Below are positions 1-11,501 of a DNA stretch of 64,000 nt, in pieces (within the stretch, counting starts at the first letter, position 1; each line of letters begins with the position of its first letter). Origin of the DNA: Bryoerythrophyllum caledonicum (lineage: Eukaryota > Streptophyta > Bryopsida > Pottiales > Pottiaceae); NCBI GenBank assembly GCA_963971425.1, contig OZ020526.1, positions 18,319,173 to 18,383,172 of the forward strand, in the 5' to 3' direction. The notes under the pieces were generated by a model, which was not told the DNA's origin, searched no databases, and worked only from the letters and a program-made list of their open reading frames with translations. A program made the translations under genes and the position numbers.

Positions 1-990
1 ATCATGATTTCTAACAAGCTTACCAATATGAAAATTCAAATTAATTGATCAGGACGTGCATCAAATAGCAATGGACGCACCTGGAAAAGGTAGCTAGGAC
101 TCAACGACTTGTTAGAGTCAATCGATGCTGGATCACGTCCTAGTAATGTGATCAGAGCATGGTCTCTCTGGGCCGCAGAAAGTCGCAATTTGAACCGTTG
201 AATTTCAAGCTCCATCGCTTCATCATACGTTAAGGTCCTTGTCTACATCACACAGATAGGCTCATGAGCTTGTGCATGAATTCAACATTAAGATTCCCTC
301 TCTGAAAGCATGATACTAAGAATAGATAATTAACTACACAACCGAGAAAACCACCGGCAGATGACGACGTTCGTGTGAATAAGGATCTTAGAAATTGCAA
401 ATTCAAAGATCGACAATCAACTATCCGTTAGAACAGTCAGATTTTCAGACACAATATGAACATATGGCCCCAAAAGACGGTGGTCAAGATAGTTTACAGG
501 ATCTGAATTGAAGAAGCCTTCGACGATTTCGATATAATCAGCTGCTGCAGGGGGTGACACGGCCTTCATGTGAGGATATGCCACTTGACTCTGCTGAGTT
601 TGCCACACTCCTTCCAAGCCATGCGTCGTACTCTCGCCCGTTGGAGGAACAAAAGGATCCCATGACAGGAAAGGATTGGTTGCGGTATCAACCAAGTCAT
701 GGTCAGAAAGCAACGGATTAGTGTTTTTAGAACCTGTTTGAACAACAACTTCTGGTTCCTCCCACCCACTAAGCAGGTCGAAGCTCTGACTCGTTGTTGC
801 CGGTGTATGCTGAACAGGAGGAACCGTTGATGAAGCTGCACGATTAGTATTTTGAATCGCTGGCATTGGAGGAGAGTGCGAATCATATTCAATTTTCTTG
901 TATATATGATCCCAAATCAGCGAACGACCAAGAACTTCCACCTCCAAATCAAAGAACAAAAATGTCAAACAGAAACTAAATACCATGATA
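1..990 (-). pseudogene. SAC9: SAC9-like phosphatase fragment 1 (middle exons)
   Basis: This segment matches 34497-35487 almost base for base and is therefore a duplicate of the middle of the longer SAC9-like locus. Two exons are visible. One runs from 941 down to about 420, begins VEVLGRSLIWDH and is fully open here, while its partner at 35.1-35.4 kb has stops. The other, at 246-84, encodes TYDEAMELEIQR and ends YLFQ before a GT donor. SAC9 is a plant SAC-domain phosphoinositide phosphatase with a WW domain and a long C-terminal region; these exons belong to that C-terminal half. The copy runs off the left edge of the window and stops abruptly near 990 at transposase sequence, so it cannot make a full protein. 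Identification rests on similarity to SAC9 as I know it. Confidence 0.7.
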
Positions 991-1472
991 ATCAATGGAC
1001 ATGAGTACAACGCATGCTACCTTGTGGCAGATGGCATCTATCCAGATTTGGCAATCTTCCAAAAGACCATCAGTGATCCTCAAGGGGAAAAGAGGCAGTG
1101 GTACGCAAAGCAACAAGATGCCGCAAGATAGGATGTTGAGCGAGCCTTTGGAGTATTACAAGCACGATGGGAATCATTAAGAACCCATCACGATTATGGG
1201 ACAAGGCTACAATGAAGAGCATATGGACATGTTGTGTAATTTTGCACAACATGATCATGGAGGATGAAGAATTAAATCCAGAGTTAAGTCAGGAATACCT
1301 CTTAGAGTCTACAAGTGCGTCCGTAGGGCACGGAGGACATGGAAAACAAAACAAACCCTTATCGTTTGATTGGTTTGCAAGAGGGTTACACAACATCCAA
1401 GATGAAGAGAAGCACTACCAAGTTCGTGACGACCTAATCGAGCACCTTTGGATGCTAAAGGGCAACACTTGA
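991..1472 (+). pseudogene. PIF/Harbinger transposase 3' fragment (plant_tran type), broken
   Basis: Translation from about 991 gives ACYLVADGIYPDLAIF, then AARxDVERAFGVLQARW, then in another frame TCCVILHNMIMEDEE. These are the hallmark blocks of plant PIF/Harbinger nucleases: ADGIYP with a catalytic Asp, DVERAFGVLQ with the catalytic Glu, and HNMI near the C-terminus. One in-frame TAG lies just before DVERAFG, and a frameshift near 1190 separates the last block, which stays open to the stop at 1470-1472. The N-terminal half with the first catalytic Asp is absent. The fragment abuts SAC9 intron sequence directly on its left. It is a dead transposon remnant. Confidence 0.8.
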
Positions 1473-2460
1473 GCAATTTTAAACAATGTAAGTGAACACA
1501 AATATTTTCTTATTTTGACGAAGAATAGAAAAATGGGATATTGTTGCTGGGAGTACTATGTTTTTTACATAAATAAAATTATAGTTGAAAAAGGGAATAA
1601 CTTATTTGAGTTTCTATGTAATAACTCATGTACAAGAGAGAATTTGAAAAGTATGCATGGGACAATATTTGTTATAGCTCACATTAAACGGCCCCACTAT
1701 TTGTATATAATATTATGAATTAATTGGAACCTTTGAATCTAAAGTTGGAATTTTACAGAATTGGTTTTTTCGCCATTCTTATAAAAAGTAGCCCATTCAA
1801 TAAAAAATCTCAGAAAATAATGCATAGATTTGGGAATGTGGTACCCTATCCGAACTACCTATATCCTCCAAAGGGGACACTGGACATTGAGGGATTGATT
1901 GAATATGTTGTGACGATGGAATAATATGCCTCAAGGATGCAATTCAACACTCAAAGTTCCGAGAAGATTTATTAGGGTTGCAACATTATGTTTTCTATGT
2001 ATTTCACATGGAAGGTGTAAGAATTGATGTCTACAATAGATACAAAAGTTTGTATTTGTATAAAGCCCAATTCAATGACACGTGATAATTGAAATTTGGA
2101 TGATTATTGCACTTACTACATGCTTGAGGAGTTGCAAATTGGTCATGTATTGAACATGTATGGTGTTGTAGTTGAGCATGATAAGGTTGAGATATTGAAA
2201 TGACCTCCAAATGCAAGATGTTAGTTGAAAAATCTTCCACCCTAAACCTATGCAGTGGCTAAATTCTTAGTACATTGGGTGTGTTAATTGTAAAATACCT
2301 GAATATACATATGGTCCTCCAGATGCACTTTGAGGGTTAACATGTGCGATACTGTTCAAAAGAGATATTGAATTTTAAAATAATAAACGGGAGTAAAAAA
2401 GTAATAAACGTGAGGATTTCGGTTTGTAGTTTCTTGAGTAAACAAAATCTGAGTAAAAAA
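1473..2460. other. AT-rich intergenic sequence, no gene seen
   Basis: Only short ORFs without recognisable motifs occur. It may be the 3' flank of the Harbinger remnant. I see no terminal inverted repeat or RNA gene. Confidence 0.5.
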
Positions 2461-4412
2461 AGAATGCAGTCCCCGCCCGGCTCCGGCCCTCTACGGCCCA
2501 CAGCGACGAAGGATGCGGCATTCTTTGGTGAAGCGTGGGTGGCTTTTACAGGGTTTCAGAAAAATTTCTAGTTTTGCAGTGCATGATTGCACCGACTGCA
2601 TTACTCCGGGCCCGCATTCCAAGTTCTTTTGGCGGCCATACTACCCCGGTTTCTAAGCCTCGGAGTGGAGATGCTCCAACCCTGGTGGGGCCTTCTTTGG
2701 CATGAAAGGCTTCATCCGACGAGAACACTGTCCACTTGTGTCAAAACAAGTGTGCAAGGAGTGGAGGTTCAAAAATTGCCATTTCACGTTTTATTTGTTT
2801 GTGAATTACGTATGGATTTGAATGATAATCCAAACAGTCAATAAGAAGGTTTTCTCCACATATTGTTGTTGAAAAATAAAAAGTGAAAGATACGAACATC
2901 TCTAGGTTTTGTGTAGAAAAGATGATTTTTTTTCCCCGTTGCCCGACAATGTGTGAAAATGTTTGACTTGGAATAAAATGCCTTTTTACACTAGAAACAA
3001 GAATTTTTTTTGAAAAATTCCAAAGAAGGAAACATTCTTTATATGTGTGAAAAATCTTAATGTCAATAGAAACTTTTGTCAAAAATTTTGGAGGTGCCCG
3101 GAGTCCCCACTTTTGGCTATAAGTGGTACTAACTTTCAAATCACAAATCCAAAAAATATAATAAAACTATCATCACGAAGCTCTTATCAGAGGGAATCTA
3201 GAATAAAATTTTTAGAGAAAATTGGTTGTTTTTCGACTTTTAGGAACCTGCCCAAAATCAGAAATCCCCCGAAGAAGATTTGGTCCTTTACGGGTTAAGC
3301 ACATTGCATCGAAAGCTTCATCCGACGAGAACACTGTCCACTTCTGTCGTCGGGAAATTTCAACACAATTGCGTTAGGCAGTCAATTCACAACTGCGAAG
3401 ACGTCACAGTTCGATGAGAAGACGTCACAGCACAATTGTGAAGACGTCCAAATCCCACACAATTCGATGCGAAGGCCTCGGGAAAATGCTGTGCGCATCT
3501 CGTGTCATGGCTGTTCACAGTCCCCTCTTAATTACAGACAACCACATCTGCACGGCTCACTTTCCTTCTTTCCAAGGGCTGCCGACAATTTGACGACCTG
3601 CGCCAGATTTCAGGCCTCGTGCCTCCGACTAGCTAGATGGTAGGGTAGCGGTGCACGGCTACACCAAATGGGTGAGGGTATGCGGCCCTCTTATGCGCAC
3701 TTGGTGGTTGAGGTGGACGCGGCTCAGGGTTTTCTTCCCTCGTGCGTCGGCTTTCGAGGTTGTTGGTGACATCGATTGGTTTGAAGGGGTTGCAAGTTTC
3801 TTCTTTCCAAGTTGACGGTATCTTTGCTGCTGGTATGCACTACTCTGTTAGCGACTTTGAGTGTTGCCATTTGGGGTGTTCGTGAATGGATCTGTTTCAG
3901 GTTCTCCTCCAGTCGGTGGACCTGGTGCTATGGTGTGGGAGCTGGTTTCCTCTATCGTTGATGTGGTTTTTGTTTTCTGGGTGGTTGTGAGATCTGACAC
4001 TGCCATTCTAGAACCCATGCTCGGGCGGTCTCTTGGGCTGTTGACATCGCTGTGGGCACTCGTGTTAATTGAGTGTCAATATCGACACTTAACAGTGAGC
4101 TGTGATTTATTGGTTTGGTCTTGGGCCATTCTCAGTTCGATTTCTTCTCTCTGATGGTCACTTGCGTCATTTTCATTAGCCTCTTCCCGAATGTTTTAAG
4201 CTCATACCGGACTCAGCTTCCCGAATGCTTCATAAATAGAAAGCCAGTCTAGCACAATTGTTGAATGATAGGACTAATTGATATTGATTTCGAAGTCATA
4301 TTCAGCGAGTAAGTGCAATAAGTCATGAGTCATAATGTATGAAGTATGGATCACGGGTGCTCGAAGGAAGAGGCTGAAGGTTTTGTTCCTTCTGTTCGTG
4401 TGAGGATGGATC
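2461..4412 (+). promoter_or_regulatory. Upstream block of TNL copy A
   Basis: This block recurs ahead of all four TNL genes (10404-11230, 21034-22204, 38450-39946). It starts with a GC-rich segment ending in a Harbinger-type terminus (GGAGATGCTC). Then come a GACGTCAC motif cluster, a segment near 3860-4160, and the TATA box. In copy A it is interrupted by about 0.57 kb of dispersed repeat (about 2747-3312), flanked by a duplicated stretch starting CTTCATCCGACGAGAACACT at 2709 and 3314. ORFs in the 3860-4160 segment are not conserved in frame between copies, so I treat the block as non-coding 5' sequence. Confidence 0.55.
3400..3450 (+). promoter_or_regulatory. GACGTCAC motif cluster, copy A (TGACG/as-1-like)
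   Basis: GACGTCAC starts at 3400 and again at 3421, exactly 21 bp apart, with a related GACGTCC at 3443. On the minus strand this reads GTGACGTC, which contains the TGACG core bound by TGA-class bZIP factors in plants. The same phased pair occurs in B (10547, 10568) and C (21206, 21227), and a triple in D (38777, 38798, 38819). Regulatory function is inferred. Confidence 0.4.
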
Positions 4413-4420
4413 TATAAAAG
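4413..4420 (+). promoter_or_regulatory. TATA box of TNL copy A
   Basis: TATAAAAG in the context GGATCTATAAAAGGCTCTG lies about 300 bp before the first coding ATG. The same sequence is kept in C (22205) and D (39947). Upstream lies a conserved TGAGTCA (GCN4/bZIP-like) motif near 4330. In copy B the TATA region is deleted. Confidence 0.55.
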
Positions 4421-4712
4421 GCTCTGACGAGGCTTTAACAGCTTGGAACTTCCTCGTTCGCCTGGCAATTTCAGAGCAATAAGCTACTGTCACAGATGCT
4501 TATAGTCTCCATGTATACCGACCGACCCAGCATCATCTGGGGCGCAGGTGATGGTTGTCCATTTCGACCAGACGAGGTTCATGCCAGCTTCACGTATGGC
4601 AAAAGCAGGGGTGATAATGCTTCTTGATCGTCTCTCATTACAACAGTGTTTTTGACTAACAGAACCCAGATTTGCATGTTATTTGTCAAGTTTGAGCACC
4701 CGAGAGTTGCCA

Positions 4713-7700
4713 ATGGACGAAATGGACGGGGAAGAAGCTTTTGAGCGAACACGCATGGAAGGAGGTTCACGTGGACCTGCTGGTGACTTGACCCAAGACA
4801 ATGCGCAGGTTAGACTTTCGGCCTAAGCAGGTGCAATATGACTCTCTGTGACGAACTGCTGGCCAATATGGTTAGCGCTAACATCTGAATGTCGTTGTAG
4901 GCGATTGTGGAGTCTTTGAGCTATCCGTCAGATACTATCCCAGCTGGCCATGCAGCAGGGCGACCTCACAAGCGAAGACGCTCTCTACTCGGTAAAGTAC
5001 TACTTCCCTTGACTTCATTTAGTCTTTGAATGGATGGCAATTTAGATCATGTTTCTTCTCGAAGTGTGCGGGTGATGGTGTGCAGTGAGGTGCACTGTTG
5101 ACTATGTGCATTGATGAGTCAATCGAAAAACTAGCTGATATTCGGGACTTTGTTAATTTCGGACTCTTTGATTGATACGTGTGGTGGTTCGAAATAGCAT
5201 GTCATACTAAACCACGCGTCATTTGTCATTGGAGGTATAGATGGCAGGGATGAGACACGGAACAAGAATATTGACACTGGGGGTGATTCTGGTGCCACTG
5301 TTGCTTGTGGGGTTCATCAATTCCAGCGTTCGGGCGAGGTGAGCTCTAGTCGGAAGTAGGTGCCACAGTACGTAGATCGTTTTTCTTGTGAAACAGAGTA
5401 TTTTATGCAAGCACTCTTTGCAGCTAGGTTATGGACGTAGGCTTTGATTGCCTAGAAAAAGGACCCATCCTTCATGATATGGAGGGGCCGTCTAACTCTC
5501 TGTCCAACTAATGAATGTGCATGTGGCTCTGCTCTGAAACAACACATTAGCAGGAATCTTGGATGCCTTCTTCGTCAGGTCACCCCAGAGAAACAGCAGG
5601 GGCCACTGGAACTTTAGATGGCTGCGGCGGCAGACAGAGTGTGCAGCGCCTCAGGTACATCCCGCACCTTTGAACGGAGCACCGCTCACTTATCACAGCT
5701 ACTGATGACCACACACGATTACTGAAGGTCAAATTTGCACATCTCACATCATGCGTACGTTGACGAGGAAGACGTGTGCAACAGCTACGGCATTGTTAGC
5801 TTGTGACTCACGCCGCATGAGACGTGTTCAGTCTTTTCCTTTTAGTTAGGGGGCTTTGTGCAATCTCATCCCAATCTCTCCTTCCACTGATTCCTCCACA
5901 ACATGTTGCAGTTCATTGCAGGTCGACGGGGTGAAACATAAGATTTTCATCAGCCACTCTGGAGCACAGAAGGATTTTGCGGAGCAGCTGTGTCTAGATC
6001 TGGAAAGACGAGGGTTCCTGTGCCCATTCTTCGACCTGCGACAACACAGTCTGCCCAAGGGCAAGGATTTCGTGCCTCTCATCAAGGATGCAGCCCGACA
6101 TTGTGATGTTGCTGTGATGGTATTGTCGGAGGAGTTCTTATGTTCGAAGTGGCCCATGATAGAGCTTGCTGAGTTTCACGATGCACGACAAGCGGAAAAC
6201 CCACGGATGAACATGTTGCCACTTTTCTACAAGTTGTCGGTGAAGGATTTGGATGACAGGGCCATCAAGAAACATTGGATGCCGAAGTGGAGACAACTCG
6301 CCGATGATGACGCGAGGATCAACGTGGCAAAATGGAGTGGTGCTGTTCGAGCGCTTCGGAAGGCAAATGGCATGGTGTTTGGTGAGAAGGGACCGTCGGA
6401 GGTGGCTTACAGGCATGATATCGTGCAGAGAATCTTCAGGTTGTCGCCTCCAGACTTGCTGTACGACAGCTCTCGGAAGATGGTTGGTTACAGTCGAGTT
6501 TGCGAGGTTGGTGCTGGGGCCCATTTTGGTTTGTTTTGTATTGTGAAGGATGGGATTCTTGGTGTGATTGCTTGTATTGTAGGTGGATGCCGAGTTGGTT
6601 GGAGAGTTGAAGCGACAAGGGTGCTGGAATATTGAGCACAAGTAACACGATGACCCCACTGTGGATGATGCGTGGAACGTATGCATGATGAGCATGTTTG
6701 ATGAGGCAGCGTGGTAGATTACCACTAGTGGTGGAGACAATGTTGTTGGAGGCCTAGGCGTGTCCATTTAGTATGTACAGTGGTAATGAGTCCGGTGGCA
6801 TTGAAAGATTTGTCGGAGATGATTGGTGTGAGGGAAGTTGTGTGGTAGACCTGTGGAATGAGTTGAGGTGTTTGACCCCGGTTGTGTGTAAACCCGTGGA
6901 TTTTCATTGTGGCATGTAGACGGTGTGTGATCGATTTGAGAGAGGCACGAGCGGAGGCCCATCATTTCTGGGCTTGTATGGAGCAAGCGGAGGAGGGAAA
7001 ACAACTGTGTCCAAGGCCTTGTGCGATAGGTTTTGCAGAGAGTATATGGGCAGAGTTTGCCATGTGGACTTGGGCGAGGGTCAAAGAATGGGCAAGGGTT
7101 GGGATGAGGACTTGCATGCGACGTCGAGATTGAGGCGGGTGAAGTGGATGTTGGAGAGGTTGTGTGGTCTTGACAAGGAAGGAGTGGATAGAATCAGTGA
7201 TGTGGATGAGGTAATTTGAGTTGAGCATTGCCGTTTGACATGATTTAGTTCCATCAAATGCTTGAATAGTAGGTGATAACGATGTGCTTTTGTAGAAGCT
7301 CATTGTTGAGATGGTGTTTGTTGCGAGCTGTGGTTTTGTGTGCCAGATGTTAGAGGTGGTAGTTGAGTGGTGGTCGGGAAATATGCTGTTTGGCAGGGGT
7401 TGACGGAAATGCGGAGGCGCATGAAGTGGGAGCCTGTGTTTCTAGCTATTGACAATGTTACGAACAAGAGTAGGTCGTGGAACGAAGCTCGTGATTTCTT
7501 GGAAGTTGGCTTTCATCCGGAGAGCAAAATTGTGATCACATCACGGAGCAAACAGAATGTATGGGACTTGGTGCCGGACTTGCCATTTTGTGTGGCAATG
7601 CCAAGGTTGAGTGTGTTGGAAGCTGAAGAATTGTTTTTGAGAAGTGCTGCTCCATCAATGTCCATCTCTAGGTTGAGTGCTAAAGAGCGAAGAATTGTTG

Positions 7701-9172
7701 GGTTGTGCATTGAGCAATGCATGTATTGGGATCCGGATCAAAGTGGATTAGCAAGTTTGTTTGGCGATGATGAAGCTGGGCTTCTATCCGAGGTCCAAGT
7801 GGACAAGACACCGAAAAAGAGTTATCATCCTATGGCACTATCGGCGCTAGGCGATATCTTTCGCCGGTATTTTGGCAATGGTGACATATTGCGGTGGATG
7901 GGTTACTTGGAAGAGAAGAAGGATCCGTTGTGGGATGTATGGAAATTGCCAGATGGTATGGGAGGGATTTTTGGGTTGCAGTTTCATTCATTACCATCAA
8001 GCGAGCAGCTTCTGTTTCTTGATATCTTCATATATTTTCGAGGAGAGTATGTCGTGTTTGCCGTCTCGATAATGGCTTGGCTTTGTAATTTGCATGAGGA
8101 GACGAAGCCAGATATGGAGAGACGAGTAAGTACCTTTTTGATGGTTTTTGGCAAGCTTCCATGATGGTCCTAGTAAAGTGAATTTATGTTGTTGACCTAT
8201 AATACTTGGATGAGCTTGAGGGTGGAACTTATGGTGTTTGAGTAGTTTATGGCTTCTGATGTGATGGACTATGTGTTGCAGTTGCAGGATTTGGAACGGT
8301 CTGGTATGATATCAATTGAATGGTGTAGTGGTATGTTTATTGGTATGCATGAAATTTATTGTAGATTTGCTGAGTGGCATACGAAAAACCATGGGGTGAA
8401 ATGGTTGAAGAATGCATATTGTGTGTGTAAATCGCCGGGATCCTCTTCCAATGGGGATCATGTGGCATGGGACATAGTGAGGCTACGAATGGATTATGAA
8501 TGCTTGGATAGCGCAAGCATATTGGCGAGCAAGAAGATGCAAGAGTTTCACAATGTAGAGGTGTTGGTCCTTTATTATTGCGCTGGCGTGAAAGAGTTGA
8601 AACTTGGGGGGCTGGTTAGTCTACGTCATTTGGAGATTGAGGGTATGGAAAGCTTGCAGATGGTGACCTTGAGTGGGAGTGATGGCACGGCGAAAAGTGG
8701 TGGCATCTTTGATGTATTGAAATGTGTGTTGTTGGTGGATCTAGAATCGCTAGTGCATGGTCCGGACGTGAGGTGGTGTACCTCCTTGCTCGAGTATCAT
8801 CTTCGGAATTGCCCAAGCATGACAAATATTGACGAGATGGAGTGCCCCCACTTGATAGAGTTGACACTTCGTGAGTTGGTTGGGCACCAATTGGCAAGGC
8901 TACCTTATGTCAAAGCCCTGCCTTCCTTAGAGCATATTTTTGTTTCTTCCCGTTGCTGGGTTGCCTTGAGTGATGTGGAGGCATCAAGAGGAGTCAACTT
9001 AAGGGATCCTGAGAAGCCATATTTGAGGGTGGTGGAGGAGATTGTCCTGTATCTTCACACGGAATGGGTGATCAACAATTTCGATAGGTCCATTTTAAAT
9101 TTTTACTTTAGATGGGACAAGAAAAGCCCAAGTGCGGAGGAGTTACGGTTGTTTTCCCGTACCTTCTATTGA
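4713..9172 (+). CDS. TIR-NB-LRR immune receptor, copy A (7 exons)
   Basis: Exons: 4713-4808, 4901-4991, 5241-5338, 5922-6506, 6920-7210, 7397-8125, 8282-9172, about 926 aa. All introns are GT-AG and the frame stays open. Plant TNLs are intracellular immune sensors whose TIR acts as an NAD+-cleaving enzyme. The first three exons give an acidic start (MDEMDGEEAFERTR) and a basic NLS-like RPHKRRR. The TIR starts KHKIFISHSG; the putative catalytic Glu lies in KWPMIELAEF. The P-loop is GLYGASGGGKTT; kinase-2 is VFLAIDNV; RNBS-B-like is KIVITSR; a GLPL-like site is YHPMAL; an MHD-like MHEIY begins the LRR exon. About five short LRRs follow. Starting at 4722 is possible because that ATG is the one shared by all copies. 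Domains are secure. Exons 1-3 rest on phase and length agreement between copies; the exon 3 acceptor (GTATAG) is weak. Confidence 0.82.
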
Positions 9173-9590
9173 CGGCGCAATGGCAAAAGGTTAATTGCAT
9201 GTCCTTTTCATTACTCTTTACCATTGAAATCATACAATCACGAACTTTTTTGAACCTTCAAGAGCCTTTAACTCTTCCAAGCCAAGACATGGTTGCCGTA
9301 GATTGTTGAAGTGATGATGCAATTGACTTGGTTGACAAGGGTCTATCAAAGTATTTCAGTGGAAAGTGTGGCTCTTGTCATTGGGCGATGTGTCTGTAGT
9401 CTTCTAACCACAAAGGTTTGCTTTCATGTTTGCAGAGTGTGTAAGAATAATGCTAAGGTATTTTTTTAATACAGCTTGTCTTTTCTTTAGAATTGACATT
9501 CTAGAAAAGCTGTATGCAAGTTTTGTGTGCAGAAACACTCCTTAGTTTACGTGAAAGAGAGGTTTAGAAGAGACACTGTGTGAAATATCT
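9173..9590. other. 3' flank of TNL copy A
   Basis: Non-coding sequence shared with the flanks after B (15924-16340), C (26985-27365) and D (44698-45080), so it belongs to the duplicated unit and probably includes the 3' UTR. No terminator-like structure was identified. Confidence 0.5.
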
Positions 9591-9964
9591 TTTTCAAACT
9601 TCATTACTAAGGTGTTATACTGTATCCAGGTCACGTAACTGCGGTCAAAATGTTTACTAATTTGACCACAGTGCTATAATATTTTTCACGTCACAGAAGG
9701 CATAAAGGCCTTAAAATAATGCAATACGGTAATATTATTCTAATTTACAAAGTATAGCGTCGCTTAAGTGAATAGAGTAAAAAAAACATATCTCTTTTTT
9801 TCAATTCTTAAAATACTTTTTGATATATATATATGTTTTTTCTTTGTAATAATGCAGCCTACATGACACGTAGTGCTTAAGAATAATAAATTTGTGCTTG
9901 TAGCTCAATCGGATAGAGCACCAAACTACGGATTTGGGGGTTGAGAGTTCGAATCTTTCCAAGG
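9591..9964. mobile_element. Insertion with tRNA-Arg remnant, flanked by a 7-bp target duplication
   Basis: The other three units read straight through this point (e.g. 16330-16350). Here about 374 bp intervene between two AATATCT copies (9584-9590 and 9965-9971). The insert ends exactly within a tRNA acceptor stem, which suggests capture of a random, possibly organellar, fragment rather than a SINE. It has no terminal inverted repeats and no poly-A. Confidence 0.55.
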
Positions 9965-9966
9965 AA
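9894..9966 (+). tRNA. tRNA-Arg(ACG) remnant, mitochondrial type, probably dead
   Basis: The cloverleaf can be drawn. D arm GCTC/GAGC is at 9903-9919. Anticodon stem CCAAA/TTTGG encloses CTACGGA, giving anticodon ACG. T arm GAGAG/CTTTC encloses TTCGAAT. The 5' acceptor strand GTGCTTG pairs only with CAAG at the 3' side; the last three bases are replaced by target-site sequence. The D-arm and anticodon-loop sequences resemble organellar trnR(ACG) of non-seed plants. With a broken acceptor stem it is unlikely to function. Confidence 0.6.
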
Positions 9967-9971
9967 TATCT

Positions 9972-10403
9972 CTCCATCTTGTAAATTCTTTTATTTTGTA
10001 AGGTATTGCATTGCCACAGGTTTGGTTCATTTGGTGTCAAACTTTTTCACTACACAAGGTCTAAGTTGATTACCTTCATGTTAAGCATGATATTAGTTCC
10101 TTGTACACAAATGTTTAGAGGTAGAGAATGGATGTAGCATATTCAATACAATTGTGCAAGGAGTGGAGGTTCAAAAATTGCCTGTTCACATTTTATTTGT
10201 TTGTAAACTAAATATATTTTAGAATGATAATCCAAATGGTCAATAAGAAGGTTTACACTACATCTTGTAGAAAGAAACAAAATTATGAAGATCTCTAAGT
10301 TTTATGTGGAAAAGAAGAAGTTTTTTTGGTACCTTGCTCGACAATGTGTGACAACATGATAAAATGTTTGACTTGGATTAATATGCTCAATTTTACTTGG
10401 GGG
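9972..10403. repeat. Dispersed repeat (R1) between copies A and B
   Basis: It contains the sentences AGGTCTAAGTTGATTACC, GTGCAAGGAGTGGAGGTTC, GGTCAATAAGAAGGTTTACA and GGTACCTTGCTCGACAATGTG in fixed order. The same order recurs at 2747-3298, 16420-17100, 27450-29150, 45160-45269, about 60290-60900 and 63420-64000. No coding capacity. It ends in the palindrome CTTGGGGGTCCAGGCCCCCAAG (10396-10417), where the next unit begins. Confidence 0.55.
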
Positions 10404-11230
10404 TCCAGGCCCCCAAGTGGAGATGCTCTAACCCCTGGTGGGGCCTTCTTTGGCATCGAAGGCTTCATCCGACGAGAACACTGACCACTTGTGTCGTCTG
10501 GAAAATTCAACACAATTGCGTTGGGCAGTCTCGTCACAATTGCGCGGACGTCACAATTCGATGAGAAGACGTCAAAATCCAACACAATTCGATGCGAAGA
10601 CGTCGGGAAAATGCTGTGCGCATCGCGTTTCATGGCAGTTCACAGTCCCCTCTTAATTACAGACAACCACATCTGCACGGCTCACTTTCCTTCTTGCCAA
10701 GGGCTGCCGACAATTTGACGACCTGCGCCAGATTTCAGGCCTCGTGCCTCCGACTAGCTAGATGGTATGGTAGCGATGCACGGCTACAGCAGATGGGTGA
10801 GGATATGCGACCCTCTTATGCGCACTTGGTGGTTGAGGTGGACGCGGCTCAGGGTTTTCTTCCCTCGTGCGTCGGCTTTCGAGGTTGTTGGAAACATCGA
10901 TTGCATTGAAGGGGTTGCAAGTTGCTTCTTTCCAGGTTGACAGTATCTTCGCTGCTGGTATGCACTACTCTGTTTGCGACTTTCAGTGTTGCCATTTGGG
11001 GTGTTCGTGAATGGATCTGTTTCAGGTTCTCCTCCAGTCGGTGGACCTGGTGCTATGGTGTGGGAGCTGGTTTCCTCTTTTGTTGATGTGGTTTTTGTTT
11101 TCTGGGTAGTTGTGAAATGACACTGCCATTCTAGAACCCATGCTCGGGCGGTCTCTTGGGCTGTTGACATCGCTGTGGGTACTCCTGGTAATTGAGTGTC
11201 AAAATCGACCTTCAACAGTGAGCTTGGAAT
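10404..11230 (+). promoter_or_regulatory. Upstream block of TNL copy B, promoter part deleted
   Basis: It matches the blocks of A, C and D up to about 11214, then jumps from AACAGTGAGC directly to GCTTGGAATTTCC. Relative to copy A this removes about 4090-4440, including the TATAAAAG box and the TGAGTCA motif. Short AACAG homology at both ends suggests a microhomology-type deletion. GACGTCAC-type motifs remain at 10547 and 10568. Confidence 0.6.
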
Positions 11231-11501
11231 TTCCTCGTTCGCCTAGTACTTTCAGAGCAATAAGCTACTGTCACAGATGCTTATAGTCTCCATGTATACC
11301 GACCGACCAGCATCATCTGGGGCGCAGGTGATGGTTGTCCATTCCGAACAGATGAGGTTCATGCCAGCTTCACGTATGGCAAAAGCAGGGGTGATAATGC
11401 TTCTTGATCGTCTCTCAATATAATAGTGTTTTTGACTAACAGAACCCAGATTTGCATGTTATTTGTCAAGTTTGAGCACCCAAGAGTTGCCAATGGAGTA
11501 A

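Noticed and set aside
3861..4154. 97-aa hydrophobic ORF in the upstream block, and antisense ORFs at 10784-11215 and 39057-39521
   Set aside because: Indels of 1-3 nt between copies break each frame in at least one open TNL unit, so coding constraint is absent.
5600..5720. Possible extra exon ending GCGCCTCAG before GTACATCCC in intron 3
   Set aside because: Donor-like site only; no phase-compatible acceptor, and a stop in copy A.
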